Shown here one piece after another: positions 46,870 to 58,407 of a stretch of DNA of 64,000 nucleotides (positions are counted from its first letter, which is position 1; the number at the start of each line of letters is the position of its first letter). The translations under genes and the position numbers were made by a program. The DNA is from Mesodorylaimus sp. YZB2_4 (Eukaryota > Nematoda > Enoplea > Dorylaimida > Dorylaimidae): contig JASANH010000183.1 in NCBI GenBank assembly GCA_030248295.1, positions 310,001-374,000 on the forward strand. The letters are read 5' to 3'. The notes under the pieces are model-generated. The model did no database searches. It was given only the letters and a program-made list of their open reading frames with translations, and was not told where the DNA came from.

Positions 46870-47390
46870 ACACTATGCATCTTATAATCTATCATGACCT
46901 GGGTCGTCTAATCGGCCAATATCGCAAGGCCTCTGTAGAGAATTTTTTGATCAGTACTTGCCCACTTACGGCGATGTGGGCCGCCTCCGATCGGATGAAA
47001 AGAGGTCATCATGTATGTCGTAAACCTTGTACGAAGCATGGTCAACGCTCGGCCGCCTCGTTTATTATGGACAATAATATTTTGGGGGTCGTATCATACC
47101 GTTATCGCGAAGAAAAAGCTACTCCGGGATCTAGCTCGAACACTCACATGTTCTATATCAAAAAACGTGATGATGGTAGCTGATTCTTTAGTTCCAGCAT
47201 TGCACCAGGGATTAATGAAGGACAACGGAATTGCTGGAACAAAACACGCTGTACTAAGGTCAATTACATTCATGACACTGCCGGACACCACTGGTACCAC
47301 AATCTCACCAATGGGGTGATGCAAAGTAATAAGGTGCTTAGTGGCTGCACGCAAAGCCAACACCACATTGCTGACGGTTATACTGTTCAG
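46870..47390 (+). other. Unidentified frame with one in-frame TGA
   Basis: Behind a TTTTCTCTGCAG acceptor a plus-strand frame is open for about 100 codons (HDLGRLIGQYRKASVENFLI; HVCRKPCTKHGQ). It meets TGA at 47181-47183 and continues open for another 70 or more codons with protein-like content (NCWNKTRCTKVNYIHDTAGH). I do not recognise it. It is convergent with, and at its end overlaps, the bestrophin gene. A pseudogene, a missed short exon boundary or an assembly error are all possible. Confidence 0.35.
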
Positions 47391-50300
47391 AGCCTACTGA
47401 TCTCATCGTATTTGATATTAAGGATGTGGGAATTTTCCCTTTCCACTTTCGCCTTTCCACTTTTGTCATCTTCAGTGTCGCCACCTTCGCCTTCGTCGTC
47501 CTCCAAATATCCCAGTTCTTCCTCGTCTTCCACGAATGCTGAATTCGCATGGCCACCCTGCATGCTTATTTCACTCGACGTGCCACTAAATCTTGAACGT
47601 TTTCGTACATTCTTTTCATAAATTGTTTTCAAAGGTGCTTGAAATTTGGACGATGCCCTGGCGCTGATCGATGTTTGTTGTTGTAATGATGGGGGCTGGG
47701 ACTGATCTTGCTGCTCGTACAGATTGTTGATCAGCTCGCTGACGAAACTTGCACCGCCCTCTGATAAGGCCTCTGAAAAATAGGAGCTTGGCAAGAGAGA
47801 ATAAGTTAAACCTTGGAAGCTAGAATCCCCTCATGTTGCGCAATTTGTGCTGGTTTTTATGGCTTTTGCGATTCGTATGTCGCCTATGTAGGCTCACAGT
47901 CTGTCACATGCGAATAGACAGTGCTAAATGACACATCGATTGGCAGTCTTCAAAAGAAACAAAGCACTGAACTAGCATTTTTATGCATAGCGATACATAT
48001 AGGCCGTCTGTATCTACTGAACTACGCATTCAGTGGCAGTCTCTCCTCGAACGTGTTTCCCGCGCCTGAACCTATTCCGAATGGTAAGTCCCCCTAAAGA
48101 GTGTGCACTTGGGGACTTGATTGAATCTTGTTCCTCTTGCTTTACGAATAGTGGCTCAGGTTTCGCTTTGCTATAAATGTCTGAAATCGATTATAAGATT
48201 AGCGGAATTTCGTCTGTGGTCTGCGGAATCTCGAAAAAGCTTTCTGGAAGTGATATTTTGGATTTCGAATCGTGCTTTCCAGTATTTCAAAATTGAGGTC
48301 CCTCAATTACCAATGCTGGCGACGAATCGAAAATTTGTGTCCCTAGGTAGACTTTCTAGTAAACATGAAATATCATTGCGTAACTTTCTGCCCTGAACAT
48401 TTCGCGTACTCTGTCTCACTATGTTTTTTAGGGGAACAAGATTTTGCGCTGAAAGAAGTTTTGCAAGCTCTTTATCTTTTTTTACTGTGTGTGTTCTCAC
48501 TTTATAAGAAGGTGCGCACAGCGTATTTGATCAGTGGTACGAGGCTGGAAGAGAGTACGACTGATAGTGCGTGAGAATATTCCCATTGATTTCCCCTGAT
48601 GCGCAAGCGCAATATTTGGCGGCAGAAGGGAGGATTTCAGAAATACTTGGATCTCTACCTAATACGGGCTGAGAGATCAGCAGGATTCAGCATGGTGGAT
48701 TCATGGCACTTTTGCACTTTGTCCCCTTGATAGGCCAGATAGGCTAAAGGATAGGCCCGATTTAGGCTTAGTCTTAGCCTTAGGCTTAGGCTTCGGCTAG
48801 GAGAGGCTGGATTCAAGAGATTGGGGTACAAATTGCAAAAGCGCAGGATTCATCAGTATGCTGGTGCAAATTATGGCTAAGCAGTCCCTCATTCACGAAA
48901 CGTTTGGAGCAGCTACTGATCTTTGAAAATAGATATTTAACATTTGGAAAATCATAATTCTTACCAGACACTTCAGCGACCGATCGCTGCCTCCGTGCAC
49001 TTTCTGCAAATTCTATCGAATTAGCATGGTCGTCATGCAAACTGGACATAGCTGAGGAGCGTTTCCTGCGGCCAAGCAAAGTTTCGATGGGGCTAGTGAC
49101 AGCAGCTGATAAACGTCTCATTAGATTCGGGTGAGCTGGCACCATGAAATTCGCACCATCGCTTCGATGGTGATGTTGAAATAACTGAGTAGAATCGGCC
49201 TGTGGAATCATTGAGGCCTTTCTGGGCGGGCTAAAATGAAAGATTAGCTCTCATTCAGTCAGGCATTCAAAAAATTGAAGCACTTCAAATTGTAAATTGT
49301 GAAGTTTAATCTAGTCGAGTTACTGCGATATTGTTGTGGCTGTTTTGCATTGGCTGGGCGTCTTTTATTTTTACAGAACTACAGTACATATGTCTGATGC
49401 GACAATGATTCTAAAACTTGGCAAGATGAAAAAATACGAGCACTTGATAAGCTGATATTAATTTTTCTGGTGAAGATTAGTCTATCGACCTATTGTCTCA
49501 CCATCCACCGGCAAGGCCTGACCCGATTTGCATTCCTGCTGTACATTTTCACTAGTTGCCATCTCTACTTCAAGAGTGCTGTACCTCTTGGCATTGAATT
49601 CATATGCTTGGCGTTAGGTCGATTCTGGCAGCCTGTTCAATATTCTCTTTGCTGTTCGGAAGCTTGCGAACTGTGCGCGCACCAGACAAATATCCTCTTT
49701 CAAATTCTATCCATCTTCCCCAAGGCAAAACCTACTGTACATGCATTCGCTTAAGTGCAGAGACAGGATGACTAAAGAATTGACATTGCTAGCACTCACA
49801 GCACATCAGCGGCCGATCCAACAGGCGCCGCGTCGTGATTACCAATCGATGCCAATGTATGCGGCAGAAAAACGTCCCTCTCATTGAAGTGATGATCCTT
49901 GGTCAGTGGCGGCACTGAATCATACTCGACATCAGCGAACACATAGCCCACAGCTGCGTTGCGATCAATGATCCAATTGATTCTAAAAGTCATAACATTT
50001 TGAAATTGTGCGCTCTGTCTACCAAGCTGTCAGCTGTCACATCGTTGCACGAACGCGTAAAATATAATTTCTGATCTGAAATTTCGCCTGGACCGTTTTC
50101 ACAGATGAAAATTATGTCTATAAGTAAGACTCTGGCCCACACTCACTCAAAATGATCGTCCTGCGATCCTAATGGATAAATCAGTGACTCCGCCACTTTC
50201 AGCCAACCCACATAAAATAAGAATTCCAAAATCAAAAATATTGGGACATATAAATCGATTTCATGTCCTGGGTAATTCTTTGATGGATCCAAGTATTGGC

Positions 50301-52162
50301 GCGACATGAGCGAAGGCAGAAAATAGGTATAGACTGCCAAAGTTGCTACCTGAAAATCGAAAGAGTTTTTGAATTTTACAGTCAAATCTGGAATCAAAGA
50401 CTTAGAAAATCGGTCAACTCTTTAGACCATGCCATAGAATTATGATTTTTCAAGGCGCTAGTCTTGATATCATATTCATCAAGGCACCCATCTATAATCT
50501 TTAAAGTGCGGGAAATTCAAGTTTTTATGTTTGCTAAACTATTACACCACACTGGCGTCATTTTCACAGGCTGTAATGTAAATCTCTCAAAACCTACCTG
50601 AGTGTAAACTAGGGGTATGGATATCCAATCGTATACTTTTAATGCCATAAGGTTGTCCCTGTAATCGCATAGCGCCTGAAAAATACGAAGTACTCATCAG
50701 TTTTACGTTCCAAAAAATTTTCAAAACTGCTGCAGCTAATGCTCGATAACAATACCTAGCGCTTGTCGCTCTTACCGATATGATCTGTGTCAATGCCAAA
50801 TCACTCGTGATTCGATTTTCCTTATGGGCTTTTGCAGTCAATGTGCCAAACCATTGCAATGGCAGTAGCCAAACTAAGTCATTCTCCAATCCCCTTGCGT
50901 AACGTTGCCGGACTGGTTTTGATGTGGGAGGCAGTGCGCCAGCGGCTATAGAGTCCTTCTTCACCGGCCTGTCCATATCGCCATCACTGATCACTTTACG
51001 GCTTCGACTGTGCGCTGGTGGCGGTTGCAAGGAATTCCATCGTTTCATAATGGTTTCTTCCTTTTGCGAAATCACTTTTTTCAAATTCGGCGCCTTTTTT
51101 GACTTTTTAACACCATTATCAATAACGGATGATTCTTGATGATCTGTGGACAGGTCCCCTTTATCCATCTGTGCGGAGGACGAGGCTTGTGGGGCTGCCA
51201 AATCAGGAAGACGGGTTTCTGGCAAAGCGAATAGTTTTGCATAATAATCATATTCACTGTCAGTTAGGAAACCAGCTTGTCGGACAGAGTCCAGGGTGAG
51301 GAAACGAAGTTTTACTGGCACACTAACATTGCGTAATGTCAGTACTTGGGCGAGATTGAGCCAACGAACGAGTGTCCGACGGATGAGACGACCACGTTCG
51401 TCGTTGCCATGCACCAGAGTAGCCACGTGGATTGCTAGCCTAGCAAGGGCGGCTGATCAAACATCTGTGATATGATATGAAAGAATATAAGCACAAAATG
51501 TCAGTAGAGCCCAGACTTGTGATCATGAGGTCACCAAGGATCCAGAGAAAACGTTACTTTTTTCTGAGATTGGGAGTGAGCTCGCGTTGGTTCCCTCGTC
51601 AATGATTATCGATAGGTTATCTAGAGCTGCACACAACGCTAAACTACCTACCCATGTGAATCTGCTGGTGGACTGCGGCGTAATTAGCATGCCCAATTTT
51701 TCGTGACCCTTCCTCTGCTTTATCACTCACCTATCAGGCCAATTTATTGCACAAAATACGCTCCACCATCGATTTACTACCCAGCTGACGTAGAACCCCA
51801 AAACGAACGTCAAAGGCACGTAGTCGCTGTACGTACTGCAAAATATTGCCACTTCTTCAAAGGCCCTAAAATGAATTATTGATTCACAGTACACCAGAGC
51901 ACACTTACAGCACAGGCCAAATTAAAAGTTTGAATTCCCGCCAAAAATTTGTAACTTGCTGAGGAAAAGAGCCGTTTCCTTACAATCTCTGATTTTCATT
52001 TAAACCAAATCGATATACGAAGCTGATGCCGCAATAAAGAATCAGGTATATGATCAATTCTCGATACAGAAGTTTGTAAATACTGGCACGCCACCGAAAT
52101 AGTAAAATAGCGAATGTTCCGAGTTTGGAATTGGCGATTTGAGCCGTGTACGAGTAAGTCAT
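47387..52162 (-). CDS. Bestrophin-family anion channel
   Basis: A pentameric calcium-gated chloride channel subunit of the plasma membrane; 697 residues over eight exons that sum in frame: 51984-52162, 51731-51865, 50776-51439, 50598-50675, 50147-50349, 49800-49982, 48965-49230, 47387-47772. The start [13 protein letters not shown] and [13 protein letters not shown] are the family N-terminus. The neck segment is [19 protein letters not shown], keeping the two pore phenylalanines. [28 protein letters not shown] and [18 protein letters not shown] also match. Unusual points: 113 extra residues (180-292) in the cytosolic loop before [11 protein letters not shown], and GSQDDHFE where vertebrate bestrophins have the calcium-clasp GEDDDDFE. 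The C-terminal third is polar and not conserved. The TGA stop is at 47387. Confidence 0.95.
48758..48795. repeat. Short TTAGGC-like telomeric repeat tract
   Basis: Three exact TTAGGC units and several one-base variants (TTAGTC, TTAGCC, TTCGGC) occur in under 40 bases, within a bestrophin intron. TTAGGC is the nematode telomere hexamer. Confidence 0.6.
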
Positions 52163-53914
52163 GATGATACACGATCTTGGATGATTATGCTGTAGAAACT
52201 GAGAAATCCACGATATACTATTTCGGATGATTTCGCGACTGTGAAATCCGCCTTTACACTCGATCAGACGTGATCTAGAATAATGTAGCTTAATTCACAT
52301 CACCTGAGTCATTCTAAAGCATGGCACATCTGCCCTATTGTAAAGGCACACAAATGCAGGTTCACTAGTCTGACCCTCAGTCTAACCGTCAGACAAATTC
52401 CTGTTGCTGCTTTATTTTATGCCGAGTTATGACCTCGAGGCTTCTTCAGCAAATACTTAAAAGCAGACAGAGCTGGCGATCAGACACGGGCGTGTGAACC
52501 TACTGCGTTACCTTGTCTCGACCATAGCCATTTGTTGTTTCAAAATGCTGTACTGATAAGCTTATCATTACGACCAATCGCCCCACAATATACTACAGAT
52601 TACGAGGTAATTGGTCCCATCGCAGTCTTTATGGACACTGCTAGCCAATGTGCCTTGTGACGAGGCTTTTCTCTTTACAAGCCTAATCGTTCTACAAAGA
52701 CGCACCGACAACCGGGCTCACGCTATTCACCACCGAATGTTCATCGTTGTCGGATCTCTTCTACACGCCAGATAAAATCGGTAGTCATAGAAAGAGTCCT
52801 TCCTGCGTGGCAGAACAAGAAAATAGGCACATATAGGCACGAATAGGCACGAACGCGGGTACATGTTTCTAGCAGGAAGATGTGATGATGCGTTTGGTAC
52901 CGTTTTGTGCAGCCTTGCCTCATTGTGCCTGTGCCTGCTTTACATACAAGATGGAGGAAGTCTAGAAAACTAGCTTATCGATGATATCAAAGTCGCCTGA
53001 AAACGTCAACGAAAACTATTAGCACGGGGATAGCATGAAACGATCTGCAAAAGGAAGATGAAGGAATTTGACTCAAATCAACATGCAATTTACTCCAAAA
53101 AAGTGCGCACTCATCCGCCAGCAAAAGGCAAGTGTTTAGTGCATGGCTATAAGGATACTGTATCATTATTCTGGGCGTTCCTCAATTGGCCGTGTATTTT
53201 AGTAGGCTCTTCTAGTTTCCCCAAGTCTATGTGAAATATATTTGGCGTACTAACCCCCTCGCCCAAAGAGTTCCCCTCGGGGGTAGTGTGGGTACATTTG
53301 ATGCTACAGTTTGGTTAGCCCATGCTGTATTTGATGGAGAAGAGAAGATGAGAAGACGCTCACTGAGTGAATTTCGTGTTCTGCAAGGGTGTTTGGGCTG
53401 ATTTTAAATGTAAAATCATGGCTTCTTCAGCAGAATGCATTGCACATTTTCCCCTTCAACACCTCCTTTGACCCATTTGAAACTAATTTTCTCGACGGTA
53501 CATGAAAAACAGAGATCGTGCAACAGGGCGTCGTGATTGGCAGCTGTGACTACAGTCTGATAAAGTGTGGTAGAGGCTCGACTGGCAATCAATACTCTGT
53601 GCAAAGTATCCGTGCAGCAGCCGACAGGGTGATGTTTCGGCCATAAACTAGGTCGAAAGACTTGGTTGGCTGCCCGTGGTTTTGGGCGTGGTGCTAAAGC
53701 TCCACTGGTGGTCCTTCAGTAAGCCAGACCCCGTTGTATTTGAATGTTTATTGTCAAAAGGAAACATCAGACCAACAATAAGGTGTGACAATGTGCTTTT
53801 GGTGGTTCTACTAGCAGTAAAAGAGAAGCTGTGAATAGAAAAAGCAAATAAGGACGGCGAGAGTGATATTCTGAATCGCATTGATCGACGTCGACGGCGC
53901 TGTGATGAGGCAGC
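52163..53914. other. Bestrophin 5' flank and collagen 3' flank
   Basis: No supported gene. A small tandem repeat (ATAGGCACGA, three imperfect units) lies at about 52824-52853. Confidence 0.45.
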
Positions 53915-55040
53915 TTACGCCTTGGCCTTGGCCTTGGCCTTAGCTTTGGCCTTAGCCTTAGCTTTGGCTTTGGCGGCCTTGGTTCGTCGCGGGCAAGAGC
54001 AGTATTGGGCGTCTTTGCCAGGGGGACCCGCTGGTCCAGGTGGACCTGGCTGTCCTTTGGTACCAGGATTGCCTGAAACGAGGATATATTGCTGTCAAAG
54101 GTTGCGACAACGAACCATAAGGGGCGTACCTGCTGGACCAGCGAGGCCTGGTGGCCCTGCAGGACCTGGAGCGCCGTTTCTGCCTGGTGCACCCTTATCG
54201 GCGTTTGGACCAGGTGGACCTGGCTCGCCTTTAGTACCAGCAGGGCCTGGATCTCCCTTTTGTCCGGCGACTGCGCTGGCTCCGGCATCACCGGCTGGGC
54301 CTTGTTTGCCCGAAGCTCCGTCGTTACCCTTGGCGCCTGGCGGGCCGGGTGGTCCTCCGACACCTGGTTTTCCGGGGCTGCCTGGATTGCCTGGAGCGCC
54401 TTTGGGACCCTGAAATAATAACTTTTCCTAGTTCATCCTCGGCGATCTCGCACATAGGAACTCACAGTTGGACCGGCGGGACCAGGTGGGCCTGGCGGGC
54501 CTGGCGGTCCGTATGGGCACCAACGGCAACGTCCATCGCTGGTCAGTGGGACGGCTGGGTAGTTGCCGGGCAGGCCTGGTGCGCCAGGCACACCACCATC
54601 GCCAGGAATACCATCGTAGCCCGGCTCGCCTGCTGGACCTGGTGGACCAGGTGGGCATCGATTGTTGGCATTGCAGTCTGTAAATCGCAGCATTCATTCT
54701 CCGGTCCTACTTATTCTTCAGCAACTTCTTCGACTTACTGCAAGTAGAGCCCGCTTGTCTTGCTTGCCTTGGTTTTGGTGCGGCTGGTGTTCCAGAACTT
54801 TTGATCACCAAAATTTCTTTCCATGCGTCTTCAGCGATCAACTACAAGAAACCCTTTTCTTTTTCAGACCACGATACCATGAGCATGAGCATTACTTACA
54901 TTGAACTCATCCAGGTCATTCTGTACCATGGACTGGATATCGGATACCTTATTCCAGAGCATGGGCACGAAGATCAAGCATCCCAACAATGTGAAGATGC
55001 TGAGCACCGTTGCAACACCAGCTGCGAGTTTGACGGCCAT
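53915..55040 (-). CDS. Cuticle collagen with Lys-Ala tail
   Basis: A secreted cuticle collagen, 297 residues in five coding exons: 54900-55040, 54739-54841, 54466-54677, 54130-54409, 53915-54072. Residues 1-48 hold a membrane/signal segment ([20 protein letters not shown]). A furin-type site RQAR follows near residue 78. A cysteine cluster (CNCNANNRC) leads into three Gly-X-Y blocks: [12 protein letters not shown]...[21 protein letters not shown]; and a long block through [15 protein letters not shown]. Length and layout match nematode cuticle collagens, which are cross-linked into trimers in the extracellular cuticle. The C-terminus is unusual: TKAA followed by nine Lys-Ala pairs to the stop. 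A 5'-untranslated intron (55049-55157) precedes the ATG. Confidence 0.96.
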
Positions 55041-55209
55041 CGTTGTCTCTGAAATAAAACAGTGTCTCTCAATATTCCTATTTGATCCAGCAAGATGAGG
55101 TCCAGCAGCTCTCTTTCCACAAAAGACTACTCAAATCGTTGACTCGGATTCACTTACTTGCTGAATGCACTTCCTCGACGCACTCTGACTTTGTGTTCGC
55201 ACCCGCTCC

Positions 55210-55216
55210 TTATATA
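55210..55216 (-). promoter_or_regulatory. TATA box of the collagen gene
   Basis: TATATAA on the minus strand, about 25-50 bases before the likely untranslated first exon (from 55158 up to about 55185), whose donor GTAAGTG is at 55151-55157. Spacing fits a normal TATA promoter. Confidence 0.65.
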
Positions 55217-57711
55217 GCCACTTCTGTTCAGGATATGCATCATATACTTTACAATCCGATTCCTCTCTGTTCTTATTGAACGATTCATTGACTTTGCAAT
55301 AATGTCCTAGCACGAAATACCCACTCTTTCTTTGATTCTTCAACTCATCTCGTACTGCGTCTAATGTTCTCTGAAACCGCCCGAGGCCATTTCCTGACGT
55401 GGCACATAAGAATGTGCGAAACCATCCGACGAAAACACTGGACACGAATGTTGCTCATGTTTTCATGCTCTGATTTCTAAAACTGTTATTCTCTAGTTTT
55501 GTAAGGCCTATCAAATGTCCAGTTTGTCTTCGCGATTGTGAAAATTGGTTTACGCAAGGGTGAGCGTTTCCTAGATGGATGATCTGTTGTGGGCGTCGGC
55601 GAAATGAACTTGGCCGTGAAGATGAGAGAGTGGAATAGAACATTCGAGAATTGTGATACATGATGACAATCGAGAATGAGTCTCAGTGAAATCGTGTGCA
55701 AAGTGATTTTGTACTTCTGGAATGCGTGTACAAGTGCAGGACGTATCTGACGTATCGTGTCAGTTGCATAATGCTCGCTAACCTAGTAGGCACTAATTGG
55801 CCGCTGAATGTAATACACAACAATAGTTTAGGGATTGTTTGGCCTGAACGAGTCTCCAATTGTTAAGCGTATACTCTGTGCACGATGGAGATGAATGGTG
55901 CATTGGATTAGCTAATGCGATAGCTGTTAACTTAAGAGAGAGCCAGAGTCCAAATGACGTCTTTCTGTCTGCCCGCCGAGACCAAGAGTGACGCAAAACG
56001 TTGGAAGATTAGAGCACTCACAAACACGATCACTAAAAATTGACAAGTAGACTTTGATATAGTGACGCACGTACTGTACATATGGGCGCATGCGTGCGCT
56101 GATGCTGGAAGGGTTGGCTAATAGATATGATCAGAGAGAGGATGCAGATAACAAATATTATTTAGTGGCTGATTGAGTGTGAGTCACCACCCAACGTTGG
56201 AAATGCGGATAAAAGTTTACTCCAGCTTCCCGCAATCAGTCGTCAGAACGATAGGCACGGCCTACATTTGATTAACCTGAGGGAAGCAGATGACGATCTA
56301 TGTACTGTACTTTGTTCGGCAGGTCTAACCATTCGCTGTGCTGTTGCTTGAACCAGCATCAGAGCTCTCTTGATCAGGCTGCATTTATTTCCACCAGTTC
56401 TGAACTCTACCGCCGTCCTGCTGTTGACCCGTGCAACCGGTAACTCTTTTTGACAATCCAGTGTCAGTATCAATTTCGCAACAGCCCTTTCCGTTGAAAA
56501 ATATCGTTTTAATTCCATTCGCCGGTCTCTTTGCCTTGGTTTTTGAATAAGAGCGATCACACTCGGCTACCTACTATGTTCAATCGCCCTCACAGTTAAG
56601 CTGGGTACCATCGTTCTTGACATGACCGCGATATGGGTGCATTCCACTGACGAGCAATCGAGTAAGCCCCCCTCAACATAGACTGTTAATTCTTACCATA
56701 GCTCAGTAGTCTCTTTTAGCATTCCAAAGTAATCTCCCATTTTTTTATCGTACAGTCATCGGAACGGCCATCGATCCACCTAGCCAAATTTTACGGCACA
56801 ATCTTGTCACCTTTTTTTTCACAAGTTCATTTAAACTTTGACCCGGTGCGCACGGACAGGCTTGTGTGGCTTACGAGTAGCTTAGGAGTGAGGACTCATT
56901 TTGGCTGCTTCTGCAGGAATGCCCAGAGTTTGTAATTGTTCAGGGTCTTCGTGTTCGACGGACATGCAATCACTCATTAACCTCGATGTGATACGTGCTC
57001 AAGCCATCCTTAAAATTCCTCTTATCAGACCAGTTTCATCATCTTTCTCAAGCACATGCTGTCTTGGCTTGATATTTTCCGTGAGCACTGTCAGTTTATG
57101 GATAAATATAGTTTGTGGAAAGTCTGATCCCTTTAGAACAGGATGCCCGGGTGAGTTGCACGGTAGAAAGAGTTCGTACGGAAGGACGAAGGTCGCCTTC
57201 CACCCGAACGCGCGAATCATACTAAACTTTTCGTCCTCGCTGAACGTTTCCTCGTTTCATCCTGCCTGGACGTGCTTACAGTATGTGTCTGAATGAGCTC
57301 GCTTGTCGCCTCCCTACTTATGATACTGTAGATACTGTAGATTACGCCGAGCAGACTATAAGTCGTGTATCACTAGCTAGCACAGATGGGCACTCTATGA
57401 CCTAGTATCATCCATATCCCACTGCCTTGGAGTCTGTTGTTATCTCTTAATTTTTATCCTCGGCTAAGCGCATTATCATTGCTCCTGACCGCTGTGCGAA
57501 ATTCCGATTTCACTGCTCTCTGTGATTACTCTACTGTACTTCCGTGATAAGTACCCACCCACCTACAGGATGTGAGCTACGCTTGAGAAAGGTAGGTACC
57601 ATATACTGCCATGAAATGCTTACCAAGGGCATGGTGGTCAGAAAAGCTAGGGTAAAGCCGCGCCTTTATGCTGTACTACTTTGAATGGTAGCACTCACAA
57701 TCAGAAGAGCC
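55217..57711. other. No gene recognised
   Basis: The open frames are short and unsupported. The right end meets the first SINE copy. Confidence 0.45.
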
Positions 57712-57893
57712 GGCTCGTGGCCTTGCGGGTTAAGGCGTCTGCTCTCACGCTGGGTGCGCACTTACAGGGGAGCGATCGACTCCCATCTGGCCAAGTCATA
57801 TCGGCTGTCAATTATGTGCTCCTTAGCCCTCGAGTGCGCTGTATAATGCTGCTATGGATAAAGTATGACATGATGGCATGATATGAGAGCCCA
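57712..57893 (+). mobile_element. tRNA-derived SINE, copy A
   Basis: The head resembles a class II (Leu/Ser-type) tRNA: GTGGCC...GGTTAAGGCGTCTGC as A box with a long variable-arm-like stretch, then GATCGACTCCC as a weakened B box. The tail GTGCTCCTTAGCCCTCGAGT...AAAGTATGACATGATG matches copy B at 59878-60050. Shared head and tail in two places identify a retroposed SINE rather than a tRNA gene. Confidence 0.75.
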
Positions 57894-58407
57894 TCGAGCT
57901 GAACAAGATCTGATGTAGATCGTTCCTCTGACTTCGACCCTGTTGTCCAACATACGTTTTCTATTTTTGTGTTCCATTGAGAGACAACCCGCTCCATAAA
58001 ATCTTCCATCTTCCTCGCTCGAGGCCTTGCTGCGTTGGGACCTCTATATCCGGCCAATTAGAGAATGACACAGAGCTCCAGATGGAATTGTTTTCGAATT
58101 AGACCATCGGAGACAAAGATCGAACCTACCGGCTCAGCTGGGGAATAGACAGTGGGTGGACAAGACGTCAAGCATAGACCTGTTTACAGGACGTCTGCTG
58201 GTACCCAGTCCAGCATTAATAACAGGCACCGTACCCAGTGCACGCGTCCATACGCCCCCCAAAGCCGGGTGTACAGAACCATCTCCTGATGTAGGTACGA
58301 AATACGTAGATGGGTGAACTTGGGGTCTGAATTTGAATCGTTAGACTAGATTAGCTACCACTGAACTCATAAAACCAATCGCAGTACGCTTCTCGCTTCA
58401 GCGATTC
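57894..58407. other. Upstream region of the DEG/ENaC gene
   Basis: Contains no frame I can support. It presumably holds the promoter of the gene starting at 58408; ATAAAACC at about 58370 is a weak TATA candidate. Confidence 0.4.

Noticed and set aside
51909-51958. An apparent extra bestrophin exon ([15 protein letters not shown])
   Set aside because: It lies between splice-like sites, but joining exon 1 directly to 51731-51865 gives the exact family sequence in phase; including this piece would break the frame or require a 25-base intron.
53922-54413. Plus-strand repetitive frame opposite the collagen
   Set aside because: It is the antisense shadow of the Gly-X-Y and Lys-Ala repeats.
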